NCBI GenBank assembly: GCA_022559985.1
Contig: JAFJTR010000114.1
Coordinates: 19,214-83,213 of the forward strand
Length of the DNA: 64,000 nt
Direction: 5' to 3'
Source: Parastagonospora avenae f. sp. tritici 18332-5
Taxonomy: Eukaryota > Ascomycota > Dothideomycetes > Pleosporales > Phaeosphaeriaceae
Both the position numbers and the translations under genes were made by a program. The notes under the pieces are model-generated. The model ran no database searches. It was not told the DNA's origin and saw only the letters and a program-made list of their open reading frames with translations. Position 1 is the first letter of the stretch. The number at the start of each line of letters is the position of its first letter. Positions 51,919 through 63,890 of this stretch are shown here, in pieces.

Positions 51919-54917
51919 TTATCGGTAGTCCATATCAGCATCGTCAAATGAGATTTCACCCACTTGTTCGGAATCATCGACAGGTCCCTGTCGTTGTTCT
52001 CTCTCGTTATCGACATCATCCATGTCCTCGTCTTCTTCGTCGCTCGAGTTAGTAAAGCCGCTAAGCAAGGAGCCGCCTCCGCTGAAGGTGTACCCACCAC
52101 CTCCAGTATCATCTTGGGCGGCAAGCTCCATGCTGTCGAGACCGATGTTGCCGTTGTTGGATAGACTGGCGTTAGATATTCCACCATCGCCGCCGAAGTT
52201 GGATGCCGCGTTGACGGCGTTGAGCACTGCTTGTCGGGGTCCTACGCTCATATCGGGTCGAACGCCTCCAAGGATAGCATTGTCTCGCTCTCGTGTTTCC
52301 GACAGGATGTTCTCCACGTAGTCAACCCAGTCTTCGCTATGGACTTTTTCGATGACTGACCGCGAGAGTGTTTCCTCTGTGTGTCGCTCCGTAAACTTTA
52401 GCACCTCTTCCGCGATGAGGGTCAAATGACCCATGTAGCCCAATCGCATGAACGTCTCTTTCTGTGCTTTGTCGCTTGCCTGCTGGCCTTCTATGATTCT
52501 TTCGGTTATTCTGCCGGTCTCAAAAAGGTCTATCGCCAAACACCGGTTGTATCCTCGGTCCATCTGGCCATTGAATACTTGCTGAACAACATCGTACACT
52601 ACGTTATGAAGAAAGTTGTTCCAAGGAAAGCGGAAAAAGAAGTCCTACGTCTGTTAGCTGGATTCATGCCAGGGGTAAGGGCGCGTACAAGTATGGTCGG
52701 GACCACCTTGTTATTCACAAATGTAATCTTCAATAAATCACCAACAACGGGGCTTCCGTCGATGTCAATCTCGTAGCCATTGTCTGGTGCATCTTCAATA
52801 CTACCAAACACAACAGATCGTCCAGATGCTGCATCATCAATAGGTGTGATTTCTGCAGCGTCACTTCCTGGTGCTGCGGCGGTGAAGCGACTAGTGTCAA
52901 CGCTGGGAGCCTCGGGCTGACTTTCGCGACTCTTACCCGCGAATAGTGGCGCCGGCTTATCATCGGGATGCGGTGACAGCTGTTCAACCGCCTCTTCTTT
53001 CTTGGGTTCTGAGCTCTGTGCAAGTTGCTGAGTGAGCAAAGATGGAGGGGCTTTCACATCAGGTTCCGCTGATTTAGGCTCTGACGGCTCTGAAGGCTCT
53101 TGTCCCTCGCCCATGACTGTGTCATTGTCGAGATCAAGCCCGCCGACCTTGGCAGATAGTCCTGCTGAAGTGGGAGACTCGGCGTCGTCTGTTGGCTTAG
53201 GGGTAGTGGCAGTCTCAGATTCGGCAGCCTCCTTTGGTGGAGTTAACGGCTCGTCGACGAATTCGCCCTCTCCTTCAGTAGTCTTTTCTGAAGGCGGGTC
53301 TTTTGGCTCTACCTTTGGCGAGCGCTCTAGCGGTTCACCGATCTGCTCCTTCTCGGTGTCGCCTTTCTTCACCGAAAGCGGAGCTACTTCGGGGGCGATG
53401 ACCTTCTCGAAGTCGTCTTCCGAGGTGTTCTGGACCTGAAGGGGCTTGATTTCTGCAGGCGAGTCCATGGATGGTGCCCGCGCGTGATGGAAGCCATGAC
53501 TATCTACGCTGGTCGAAAAGTCGCCAAGGTTGGTTGCAGTCGTAGTGGACAATTTGCCCTCTGCCTTGAGACGCTCGCGCTCAGCATCACGTCGTCTGAC
53601 CTCAGCCTCGCTACCCCGCTCGTTCAGGAGCGCCATGTTACTGCAATGCAATAGCTCGGCCATCAGCTCGCAGGTCTTGAAGCGGTCGAATCCGAGAGGC
53701 TCTATTTTTGCGCCAAAAGCTGTCTTGAGCTCTCGCTTCCTTGTTGCGGTGCTGCCATCTCTTTGTGTGACGATTTGACTTGGACTGTGGACCAGCTCCA
53801 TGAACTGCGGAATGTGGATAGCGAATTGGCGGAGCAACGTGCCAAGGTAAATGGGGTCTGAGTTCTTTGGCACTGGACCGATCTGATTCTCGAGGTCGTA
53901 GTCGGAGTTGTTCTTTCTTATGACCTCAATAATAATGCCAACACCGACTGTCAGCGGGTTCCCGCCACGCAACATGTGCTCAATCAGCTGCTTCAAGCAG
54001 GCTTCAGACACCAATTGGCGCGTCAACTCGTTGGGCCCTATGACGGACTGGTCTTGGGTGGTCGCGTTCGCGGAAATGGTTATGATGGCTTTGAGGAAAT
54101 CGCCCGCTGAAGTCTGTGTCGAAGTCGACTGATCCGGGGCAAGGAAGGATATCAGGTGCGGGATCAGATTCTGCTGCTGTAACCACTGCACAAGGGTCAG
54201 CTTCTGCTTGTCATACCTTGGCGGATAACATACGTCAACTATGCCTTGTCCACCCTCGTTCTTTTCGAGGCTGATAATCTTTAACAACAGGTCCATGATG
54301 ACGGGGCAGTCGACGTGTTGCAGCATGTCGGGCACAACGTTGTCGAGTGATCTGAAGAAGTCGAGCATCTCCTCCATCTTGCGATCCAGCAGCGACTCAT
54401 TGACCTTGGTGAAGTAGCCGGCCTGGACTGGGTCGAGAGGCGCGGGCTGCTTGATGTAGGCCCAGAACTGGCGCAGCGTCTCCTGGTTCTCCAGGACAGC
54501 CTCCGATATGGACCAGACCTCAGACGAGAGGATCTCGCACGAGACGTATGCATACTTCATGCGCTGGCGCTCCTCCTTGCTCTCTTCGCCATCCTCCGAT
54601 TTGGCTGTCGACGACGAGCGCGCTCTGCCCGCGACCTTGCCGAAGAAGCTCGGCCTGTTCTGCCTCTCAGCCTCGCTTGCGCCTTCCCCGCCGGCATCTT
54701 CGTCCGGGGTCGCGGCTGCCTTGGTGGCTATGACATAGCGCAACAGGCGCTCCAGGACATTTTCGTCGCGCAGGTACTCGATGAGCTTCGAGTTTTGCTG
54801 CTTCAGCTCCTGGATCAGGTCCGACTCGTCCAGCAGCTCCTCGACGGTGACGTCAGGCTTATCGAGAATACTGTCCAGCGACGACAGCTGCGCGTAACCG
54901 CCAAAGCGCCAGAACAT
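51919..54917 (-). CDS. SAPS-domain protein phosphatase-associated protein (SIT4-associated)
   Basis: Two exons, 52689..54917 and 51919..52644, with a 44-bp intron; 984 aa. The N-terminus MFWRFGGYAQLSSLDSILDK and VEELLDESDLIQELKQQNSK are typical of the SAPS family. The helical repeat domain continues with SCEILSSEVWSISEAVLENQ and LRQFWAYIKQP. A long low-complexity, Glu/Pro/Ser-rich insertion occupies about residues 450-720. The conserved domain then resumes after the intron with FPWNNFLHNVVYDVVQQVFN and GYMGHLTLIAEEVLKFTE. SAPS proteins (yeast Sap155/185/190; human PPP6R) are regulatory partners of the PP2A-like phosphatase SIT4/PP6 in cell-cycle and nutrient signalling. The identification is secure at family level; which yeast paralogue corresponds cannot be said. 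Confidence 0.94.
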
Positions 54918-55827
54918 GGTGGGCGGATGTGTTTGCGGTTACGCGAGCGGGGCAGCGAAAGGGTCGACGTGGGAGGGACTCGAGAGCGGCGGCGGCTCTG
55001 CGGGGCTCATGCGAGTAATGCGATGAGCTCAATGTTTCATGGGAGGGGTGACGTCGCTGCAAACATCTGGGAGGGAAGTCGCAGTGTTAGCAGAGCACGA
55101 GGCGTGAGACCGGCGAAGATATGGTGGGTAGCTTGGGCAGCACGAGTACGCAGTGGGACAGCATCTACACACCTAGCGAGACAGTCCGCGGCGAGGGCAA
55201 TGGCAAGCAGAGACAACGGGGGGCAGTGAATCCATGCACAAATTGGCGTAAATTCGTTACAATTACAGTAGTCGTCAGAGCGTGTCGTTGTGTGTCTGGA
55301 CGAAGCTATGCCAGCGGTTACCGGTACAGGCTGGAGCTCGTAGCGTGCGTGTGGCTTGACGCTCTGCTGTCACACGATCCCGCTTCCTGGCAACATCCTA
55401 CACATGAAGGCCGCGTCTAGTCAGATATTGCATCAAAGAGTCCAGCAAACTTATGTGACGCTCAATTATGGAGTTGGCTATATATGAGCGTCGTGTGTAG
55501 AATTGCCCGTGCTCAAGCAGCTAGACAACGCCTGAGAGATGCCATCAATATCTTACAGCAGCCAGAATACCTTGCTAAATCCAGTCCGGCCGCCGACGGC
55601 TTCGCCCATGTTGCTGCCTTCCATGTCCAAGCGGGATGCCACTTCCGCTTGGGCACGTGACTATGACGCTGACCGTGCGGATTGGTGGGGGAGCTTGACC
55701 ATTCACTGCCGGTGCCTGCTGGCTACCAAACACCTCCTTCTCCCACCCCGACTATCGCAGAAACCATCCCCGAACACTAAAATACACGCACCAAGCTGAA
55801 TAACTACGCCCTGGTAGAACCGTCATC
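54918..55827. other. Divergent promoter region of SAPS and VPS60 genes
   Basis: 910 bp between two divergent starts. No coding frame with content is seen; small open frames at 55121-55799 lack a domain or splice partner. Confidence 0.5.
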
Positions 55828-56516
55828 ATGAACCGCCTCTTCGGAGCAAAGAGCACGGCGCCGAAGCCAACGCTCAACAGCGCCATTTCCAACGTAGGCA
55901 CGCTGTGGCTCTCCCTCTTCATCCAAGCTAACTTGTACAGGTTGACACGCGGATAGAAAGCCTCGATGTCAAGCTCGCCAAGCTCAACGCAGAGCTCGGG
56001 GCCTACCAGCAGAAGCTCGCAAAGATGCGCGACGGCCCCGGCAAGACCGCCATCAAGCAAAAGGCCTTGAAAGTCCTCCAGCAGCGCAAGATGTACGAAT
56101 CACAACGCGACCAGCTTCAGTCACAATCTTGGAATATGGAACAGGCTGGCATGATGCAGGACAACCTCAAGAACACAATGACCACCATCGACGCCATGAA
56201 GACGACGACCAAGGAGCTGCGCAAGCAATATGGCAAGGTCAACATCGACAAGATCGAGAAGCTGCAGGACGAGATGGCGGATCTTATGGATATGGGAAAC
56301 GACATACAAGACGCGATAAGTCGCAGCTACGATGTGCCCGAGGATGTAGACGAGTCGGAACTGGATGCCGAGCTGGAGGCGCTTGGTGACGAAGTCGAGT
56401 TCGATGGCATCGGCGAGTCATCAGGCGTGCCCAACTTCATGCTTGACGACACCGCGCCGCCGCAGTTCATAGATGAGCCACCAGAGACAGGCAAGGTCAA
56501 GGAGGCTGCGGGTTGA
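55828..56516 (+). CDS. VPS60: VPS60 / CHMP5, ESCRT-III-like subunit
   Basis: Two exons, 55828..55893 and 55941..56516, with a 47-bp intron; 213 aa, close to the usual length. The start MNRLFGAKSTAPKPTLNSAI is the VPS60 N-terminus. The Snf7-family coiled coil follows: VDTRIESLDVKLAKLNAELG, then ALKVLQQRKMYESQRDQLQS, NMEQAGMMQDNLKNTMTTID and MADLMDMGNDIQDAISRSY. The end is acidic and carries ELDAELEALGDEVEF, a MIM-like helix for Vps4/Vta1 binding. VPS60 binds Vta1 and tunes Vps4-driven disassembly of ESCRT-III in multivesicular-body sorting. Identification is secure. Confidence 0.96.
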
Positions 56517-56812
56517 TGAGACAGCTGATCCACATTCAATACATCCACCGTGATGTTGCGCCGAGCCGTCTGACGATGTAGGACTTCGCAACAATCATCA
56601 CCAGAGGCCGGGCTAGTAGCACTCGCCAGCTCACAACCATCGCCCGCCCGGACCAATTCCAGCAGCAAAGGCAACTTGGCAATGAAGCAGAAAGCGCCAT
56701 CAAAATCTACAGCTTCAAACAGCACGCGAGAGCGAGCAGTATGCTGTGCCTTGAAATATACCCAAACACTATCCATCAACCATTTCCCATGCACATTTCC
56801 ACCCAGTGACCC

Positions 56813-57610
56813 CTAAAACCTCGCCCTCCTCGTCTTCTCACAACACACCTCCACCTCCCTCCCCACCAACCCCCTCATTCCCCTCACAGCCAGTTCCCGC
56901 CTAAACCGCCTCTCCTCCATATACCCCATCTCCCCTCGCCCCTCGTACTCTTCCCTCTCGCCCACCCCCAGTCTCGCCGCGCCCACATCCGTACCGACAT
57001 ACCTCAGCACCACCTTGACCAACCCCATCAAACTGCTTAGTTCCTCCCGACACGCACGATCCGGCGCCTGCACTTTATCGCCGAAGCGCTGTACATCGCG
57101 GGCGTGGCGCAGGGGCCAGTGAATCTTCCTGATCAGCGGGACGTGTCTGGGTGCAAGGGATGCGAGAAACAGCGGGAGCGCGCTGGCGTAATTACACCGC
57201 GTGTCTGTAAACGCCCACGCATTCCCCGCGAGTACTACGCCCGTTGTTTCGGCTTGCAGTTGCCGACTTGCGCTGCTTATGCTGAATAGGCCTGGCAGAC
57301 TAGCGTAGCTGGGCTGGGTGGTGGGGTCCCTGTCTGTCTCTTTTTCCAACCGGTAGTAAAGCTGTTGCTGGAGGGGGTGCAGGGCACATGTGGGCTTGCT
57401 GACGACGGCAATGGTGTGCGAGGTGAGGGCGAGGTATGTGTAGATTTGTAGGCGGAGTTCGAGGGGGAGGGTAAGGAGGGGGGAGGAGGGTTGGGGATGG
57501 ATGGGATTGGGGGTGGGTGGTGGGATGGGGGCGCATGTGCATGCATTATGAGGGGGTTTGGGTGGAGCTTGGGGATCGAAGCTTTGCCAGAGTTGAATTA
57601 TTTGATCCAT
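56813..57610 (-). CDS. Hypothetical protein with F-box/2EXR-like N-terminal motif
   Basis: Single exon; 265 aa from the ATG at 57610 (MDQIIQLWQSF). An in-frame ATG at 57691 exists but precedes an uncharged Cys-rich stretch and is less likely. After a Pro-rich lead comes LLTLPLELRLQIYTYLALTS, the 2EXR/F-box-like pattern (LPxELRxxIYxYxL) found in many Pezizomycotina hypotheticals. GLFSISSASRQLQAETTGVV, NYASALPLFLASLAPRHVPL and a basic C-terminus follow. Such proteins may link substrates to ubiquitin ligases, but most are uncharacterised. The function is unknown. Confidence 0.65.
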   Translation of the reverse strand: MDQIIQLWQSFDPQAPPKPPHNACTCAPIPPPTPNPIHPQPSSPLLTLPLELRLQIYTYLALTSHTIAVVSKPTCALHPLQQQLYYRLEKETDRDPTTQPSYASLPGLFSISSASRQLQAETTGVVLAGNAWAFTDTRCNYASALPLFLASLAPRHVPLIRKIHWPLRHARDVQRFGDKVQAPDRACREELSSLMGLVKVVLRYVGTDVGAARLGVGEREEYEGRGEMGYMEERRFRRELAVRGMRGLVGREVEVCCEKTRRARF

Positions 57611-57955
57611 TTTGTTGCGAGGAATGAATGCGTAGTTGATGTCAGTGTTGATGTTGTGATCGGTAATTAGGCTGCAGCATCTTAGTCGCATCCTAGGGCT
57701 TACATATAGCCAATACTACACTTGGTTGTAGATCATGACGCATCTCACTAGACATCACACTAAACATCATATAGGACACAGCACACAGTGGATCAAATAA
57801 ACTCGAAGGTGGAATTCCATTGTTCGTGAGACAGGCCTCTATAGTCCCCATATCCATCCAGCCTGTCATGTATGCCCAAACCCAACGCCAGCCATGCTCG
57901 TAAGTCGTAGAAGAGATATAAGAGCCGAAACCCATGCCCATGTTGAAAAGGGCAG
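57611..57955. other. Upstream region of the 2EXR-like gene
   Basis: 345 bp between the REI1 stop and the 2EXR-like start, both leftward. It contains nothing recognisable apart from the upstream in-frame ATG at 57691. Confidence 0.45.
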
Positions 57956-59587
57956 CTACTGCAGAAGAGGGTCGCGGAAATGCTTCTGGAAATTGCCGCG
58001 CTTTTCGTTGCCGGCTTGGTACCTGTTCTTCGCGCGCTCGGCACGCTTTTGCTCGCGCTTCTCAGCAATGGCTACCTCCGTCTTCTTTGCGTCGCTGACG
58101 CCAATCATGCCCATGCCGCCGTTGGCGCGGGTCATGAGCTGCTGGCGACCGCGGCCTTGACGTTGCTGGCCCTCCTCACCCTCCTCGTCGTCCATTTCGA
58201 CATCGCTGTCTTCACCTGATGCTGAGCCGGCGGTTAGGCGGCGTTGTGCATTCTCCATGCGCTCTGCTACTCCTGGGTAGTTGCGCAGGTTCTGGCGGTA
58301 GTACTTGTTCAGCGAACGGTGACCAGCAGTACGTCCAGATGGCAGGTGCAGCTCGTAGTCGTCGTGGTAGACCGCATGAGGTGTGCCATGGGCATGCGAG
58401 TGGAAGCCATCTGCCGCGCGGTGTGGTCGTGGGTCGGCGTGGTTGTGGTGCTTCGACTTGTTGAGAGACTTGAGGCGATGAGTACGGTCGATGGGAACAG
58501 CTGTGATCTCGTCTGTTGGCACGCTTGATACTGTGCTGTCGGTTTCCCAGCCCTGATCATCCTCATTGCTGGACATGGCAGCGTTGTCCTCGGTAGTGGT
58601 GACTGTCTCGCGCTTAGCTCCAAGCTTGACGCCTCCTTGCGTTGATGCGGAGTCGTCTGAGTTCTCGGCATCCTCCATGTCCTCGAACTCGGCAGCATCC
58701 GGATACGAGCTCCGGAAGTCGTAGAACTGTCCAACCTCGACAAGCTCAGCATCAGATTCGAAAGCGATCATGCAGTGACCCCGGTCGCGCATATGCGTCT
58801 GTATACCTGCTGGCGTGTGGACGATCTTGTGGCACTTCAGGCACTCGTGGTTGAGATGGATCTTGTCGTGGAGATATTTGACGAGGTTCTCTGGCTCGAC
58901 CAAGAACTCCCGCTCGGGAACGAACATGCCGTGGAACCGGCCCATGTGGTTTACATTGAGCGAGAAGCTGGGTGACTTGTAGTTGCAGAACAGGCAGTCC
59001 AACAAAGGATCGCTGGGGACCTTAGCAGATGTGGCTACGGAGCTCTTGTCGTCCTCGGCTTCGCCCGAGACAGGCGCCTCTGCGTCCAGGTCCGTGTTCT
59101 TAATACCGTCGGCAACCTCGGAGATGTCCTTCTCGACGTCACCATTGACAGTGGACTCGGTCTCAGCCATAGACTCGCCCAGCGAAAATGCTGAGCTGAC
59201 CATGGAGCCGCTGACGGAGGCTGCATCGTCTGTTTGCGCGCCCCTGCCGGCCTTCATGGCATTTGTGCGGTGCTTAGAGCTGTTGAGATGGTTGTTGTAG
59301 GCATTCTCGCTAAAGTATGTCTTTTGGCAGATGGTGCACGACTTTTCGAACGAGGCCTTGGCGGCAGTGGCGGCAGCAGTCGCCTTGTTTGCGAGGACCT
59401 TCTCCGTGAAGATTTCAGAGGACAGCGGTGGTAGGGATGCCACTCGGCGCTTCAGATTGTAGCGGTGCCAGTCGGTTTGCATGTGCGCCCGCTGCAGCTC
59501 ACTCGAGCGGAAGGCGACCTGACATGTGTTGCACGTAAATGGGTGCGTCGACTGGATATTCGCCTGGGTCGGGACTTGCGACGCCAT
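57956..59587 (-). CDS. REI1: REI1-type C2H2 zinc-finger 60S ribosome biogenesis factor
   Basis: Single exon; 543 aa from the ATG at 59587 (MASQVPTQANIQSTHPFTCN). An upstream in-frame ATG at 59746 would add a non-homologous segment. Four C2H2 fingers are visible: FTCNTCQVAFRSSELQRAHM, CTICQKTYFSENAYNNHLNS, CLFCNYKSPSFSLNVNHMGR and HECLKCHKIVHTPAGIQTHM. These are followed by RDRGHCMIAFESDAELVEVG and QFYDFRSSYPD, the REI1 signature. The C-terminus has ELHLPSGRTAGHRSLNKYYR and a basic end (NRYQAGNEKRGNFQKHFRDP). REI1 acts in late cytoplasmic maturation of the 60S subunit, helping recycle Arx1 and Alb1 and probing the exit tunnel. The paralogue Reh1 is an alternative name. Confidence 0.95.
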   Translation of the reverse strand: MASQVPTQANIQSTHPFTCNTCQVAFRSSELQRAHMQTDWHRYNLKRRVASLPPLSSEIFTEKVLANKATAAATAAKASFEKSCTICQKTYFSENAYNNHLNSSKHRTNAMKAGRGAQTDDAASVSGSMVSSAFSLGESMAETESTVNGDVEKDISEVADGIKNTDLDAEAPVSGEAEDDKSSVATSAKVPSDPLLDCLFCNYKSPSFSLNVNHMGRFHGMFVPEREFLVEPENLVKYLHDKIHLNHECLKCHKIVHTPAGIQTHMRDRGHCMIAFESDAELVEVGQFYDFRSSYPDAAEFEDMEDAENSDDSASTQGGVKLGAKRETVTTTEDNAAMSSNEDDQGWETDSTVSSVPTDEITAVPIDRTHRLKSLNKSKHHNHADPRPHRAADGFHSHAHGTPHAVYHDDYELHLPSGRTAGHRSLNKYYRQNLRNYPGVAERMENAQRRLTAGSASGEDSDVEMDDEEGEEGQQRQGRGRQQLMTRANGGMGMIGVSDAKKTEVAIAEKREQKRAERAKNRYQAGNEKRGNFQKHFRDPLLQ

Positions 59588-60078
59588 TTTGAGAGCAGCA
59601 AAGTGCCTTTGGGTGTAGTTGGAGGGGAGTTGGGTGCGTGCGTGCGGCAGAGCAGAGAGAGAAATGATACTAAATAGGTGGGGTGTGTGGCCGATTTGTG
59701 GGTTGGAAATGTGACTGGCGGAGGGGCGAATTTTGTCAAAGCTCACCCACGGCGATTAGGAAGCAGCGGAAGCACCGGGAGCTGCTTGCCGGAGTCGGTT
59801 CAGTGTAGGAATTATGCTCTTGTGCTGCAGCGGCGGCGAATAACTTTTGTGTCGCAGTCGCACATATGACGTTGGGCTCGCCAAGCAGCTCGGCCGCTAC
59901 TCAGCCCTACGACACCATACGGGGCACCCGTCAGGCCACTTTATATAGCACCAACCAATTCACTGGACCCCGATCTACGGCTCGAGCACGCTCAGGCATA
60001 TCCGATCACTTTACCTAGCTAACATGACCTGTTCGCTTCTGTACAAAGGCTGCCCGTTCCCTCCGCGTCTCCGATGAT
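59588..60078. other. Shared upstream region of REI1 and HUL4-type genes
   Basis: 491 bp between divergent starts. No coding frame with content other than the out-of-family N-terminal extension of REI1. It probably carries both promoters. Confidence 0.5.
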
Positions 60079-63000
60079 ATGAGCCCGTCAGAGCTTCACC
60101 ATGCGCGAGCAGCTTCACGTAGCGTCTCGACTACAAGCTCAGCCTCGACCTTGACTGCACAACCATCGCCAAGAACTGTGTCGGGCCTAGAGCGGGATAT
60201 CGTTGATGCGGCAGATACAAGCCGCGTGCTAGAATGCTCGCAGGTCGAAAGACAGCTAGTATTCCAGCGCCTGGTGCGGCAGTATGTCTTCCGTCCCATC
60301 TTCCTCCAGACATGAAGCTGACCCCCTCAGCTACCTATCGCAGATACTCCACGGCTGTAAGAGCGCCTACTGCACCGCGCCCACGTGCCTCTCGTGTCAA
60401 AAGCGCAATTCCCCACGGCCAGTTCGCCCTCCAACCCAGCTGACTGCGCGCGCCCTTGCCCACTACCTAGCCAGACACGATGACCCACGCCGAGGGCTCT
60501 GTCCGCACGAGCTCAAAGTAGAGCCTGATGCTCTGCAGATTGATGGCGCAGTAGGAGCGCGCCTCCATCAAGCCCGAGATGGGACTAGACAGTACAGTGT
60601 ATATGCCTCGGCGCTGGGCGTGGCAGAGGTACAAGACAAATCTGCAAGTAGAGCAGATACGTTGCATCAGGCGGGGGCTGTCACGCTCCAGGACTCGTCA
60701 CGTGCTCAACAGAACGTGGTGGACGCCGTCAAGAGTCGGCATCAGACGCGCAAGGACAAAAAGTCACTGTCTCAGAATCTCTACGACAGTGTCTCCATGA
60801 TATATGCCTACTCGAAGCAGTTGCCTAGCTCTACGTCATTACTCCAGTCACTGCAATCATCAAGCTCACCACCACAAAATGTTGCCGCACTTTCCAGTGT
60901 CTCAGACGCCAAGTCGCCCACGTTTGCAGAGAGCAGCTCAAAGGTCACCTCTGCTCCGCTTACGAACGGCGTTCCGGTCACACCGCCTGTGAATGTGCCC
61001 GTACTCCTTGATGGTCATTATCCACAATCCAACGACCATGCCCGTGCGCCATCTGCTTCTTCTCAGATTCTCAGCGACGGCCAGCAGGTCCATCGCATTC
61101 CATATCACGTTCGCGGCTCCCCAAAGTCGAGCAGATCGAGCAAAGTCACTCAGACTTCCATTGACGGAACTATCGACCCGCCTAGACTGTCAATTGCAAA
61201 GACAAGAAAAAAGTCACATTCACCCAAGAGAGACGTTCCAGAAATGGGGCGGACCACCTCACCAAGTTTCGTGCCCAAAGGTGCTGAAAGAGGCTCAACG
61301 CCTACTGCCCGTGCTCCCACCGCCATTCCAGTCTTGTCGACCTTGAGCTGCAGCTCTTTGGAAGCACTCAAGGATGATGTATACGGCCATCGCAAGGATC
61401 AGTTGCCAGACGACTTCAATTTCTCCGTGGATTATGACACGAACCGCCATTTTCAGCCTTCTACACCTTTTGCCAACAGATCGCTATTCTACACGCTCAG
61501 TGACTCCGAAACCCTGTTGAAGTCCTTTCGTGACCCCAGCAAAGCTTTCGAGAAATCGCCCCTTTCGCACCTTGACTCAGCTCGCCTGACACACTCTTTT
61601 CGGGATTGGAATCGCCATAACGGCGCCCTCGTGTTTGACAGTCTCTGGATCGCCCTAAAAGCTCTCTTTACGCCCCCGCCTGAGCTCACCATACAAAAGA
61701 GTCCACGGTTAGTACCATCGCGCAAAGGGGCGTCCGCAAATAATTCTACCGATCGAGACAGCCAGGATGTACCTTTTGCATCAAGAAAACAGCGTTATCT
61801 CGACAACGCCGAGGCTGCACACATTGTCATGATTTGCATTCATGCTCTGACCTCCTCGGTGTCTGTGGGATGGCCCCATACCTGGGCTCAGTTGCGGAAG
61901 CTGAGAGCCTGGGGTATCATTCTACCAGACGCTGCCCCCAAAAACGATGACTTTATACACCCGTATCTCACCATCATAGACGATCTTGAATACGAACCCG
62001 CGATTCGTCTCGCTGAGCATTTGTTACGCGCCATCGGCGCACGTATGTGCTTTGAGCGGATCTTATCAACCACCAAGAAGCAGACAGAGAATCGCAATGA
62101 TGATGATAGTATCATTTCACTCACGGAAATCGTTGTGCAGCATCTGGAAATAGTCGAACGTGTTGCTCTTGCTACCAAGCGTCGCATGAGGCCTAACGGA
62201 AGCCAATCTGACGACCCTGGCTGGACTGTATCTTCTGTCCTTCTCGAATGGCTGAAGACACTGATAACAAAAAGATGGGATAGTAAGCTTGAGATCAATA
62301 AGTGGACAAGTGTTGGATCCGCAGTTCTTTTCCTCGACAAGCTCTGTACGTGGATCATCATCTTCAATGTAACGCAACTGACAAGTATAGACCATTCACG
62401 CTCCAGCCTCAGACTACGCCCAGAGATGTTTGAGATCCCCTTCTTCAATGAGCGTTTTGATGCGGTGGAAGAACCGGTCAAGTTCCTCGACTGGGAAGAA
62501 CAGCCAAACACCCTTCACATTCTTCAGTATCCAGCTCTGTTTCCTGAGGAGTATCTCGTGAGATACTTCCGCACGATCAACTTCACCAGTATGATGGAAC
62601 AGTACAATCAGACCATACGTACTAGGCAGATGCGAGGGCTACTCCAGATGTTTCTGCGAGATCTGCACAATTGGTTGATTAAGAACAGGATGAAGGTCAC
62701 GTTAAGCGACTATCTGTCTCTGAATGTCAGCCGTGAAAACCCACTCAAGGATACGCTCGATCAGCTCTGGAGCCTCGAGAAGCGAATGCTGTTGAAACCT
62801 TTGAAGGTACAGATGGGTGCTGAAGAGGGCGAGCTCGGACAAGACCACGGTGGCGTGACATACGAATTCTTTAGAGTTATTCTCAGCGAGGCGTTCAAGC
62901 CAGATCATGGTAAGCATGATGATTCCTTTACGCAGCTTCATACGACTAACCGTGCTAGGCATGTTCACTCTAGATCCGCAGACGCGCATGACATGGTTCC

Positions 63001-63890
63001 AGCCCGGCACTCTAGAACCCGTCTGGAAGTTTGAAATGCTCGGCATGATCTTCAGCCTTGCGGTATACAATGGCATCACCCTCCCTATCACGTTTCCACA
63101 TATCTTGTACCAGTTTCTACTCCATGGAGAAGCGCCCCTCCATGCCGCCAACATCCAAAACATGCCCGACTGCCTCGACCTCGTCGCCGATGGCTGGCCC
63201 GAGCTCGCCAAAAGCTTCGGGCAACTCCTCTCCTTCGAAGGCGACGTCGCCGACATCTTCATGCGCGAATACGTTTTCAGCTACGACGTCTTCGGGCACC
63301 GCGTCGACCACAACATGGACGAGCAATACACGCAGCCCGGCTCTCCACCACTCCCATCCACCCCTAATGAGCCCAAAATGGTCACTAACAAAAATAGAGC
63401 GCAGTTCGTCTGGGATTACCTCAATCATCTGACGTACCTCTCAGTGCAACCTCAACTCCGCGCTTTTAAGCAAGGCTTCTACGCGTGTCTGAATCAGAAG
63501 GCGGTCGCGCTCTTCACCCCCGCCACGCTGCGCCATCTCGTCGAGGGCGAGCAGCACATCTCCATACCCGCCCTGCGCCGCTGTGCGCGCTACGAAGACG
63601 GGTACTCGGCGACGCACCCCGCCATCATAACATTCTGGCGCATCGTGGAGCAGTACAGCCAGGAAGACTGTCGCCGCTTGCTCGAGTTTGTCACGGCGTC
63701 GGATCGCGTGCCGGTGACGGGGTACGAGGGGATCACGTTCCATGTCAAGCGCGTCGGCGATGGGGACATGCTGCCGACGAGCTCGACGTGCTTCGGGCGG
63801 CTGTATCTCCCCGAGTATGAGGGGGAGGAGAAGATGGGACAGAAGTTGCTGTTGGCGATTCAGAATTCCAAGGGGTTTGGGGTTGTGTAA
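60079..63890 (+). CDS. HUL4: HECT E3 ubiquitin ligase with AZUL domain (HUL4/UBE3A type)
   Basis: Three exons: 60079..60281, 60331..62909 and 62959..63890; 1237 aa. The 49-bp first intron (branch AGCTGAC) joins the upstream part to the AZUL zinc domain, giving VFQRLVRHYLSQILHGC and AYCTAPTCLSCQKR. Starting at the ATG in that intron (60284) would cut off half of the domain. A Ser-rich linker follows, then the HECT region: ENPLKDTLDQLWSLEKRMLL, QDHGGVTYEFFRVILSEAF, WKFEMLGMIFSLAVYNGI, and the catalytic LPTSSTCFGRLYLPEY with its Cys near the C-terminus. HECT ligases take ubiquitin onto this Cys and pass it to substrates. In yeast Hul4 functions in chromatin-related and unstable-protein turnover. 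The family call is secure; the first exon is supported by splice phase and domain continuity. Confidence 0.93.

Noticed and set aside
59588..59746. N-terminal extension of REI1 from the ATG at 59746
   Set aside because: The added residues are promoter-like sequence, and the ATG at 59587 gives the normal REI1 start just before the first zinc finger.
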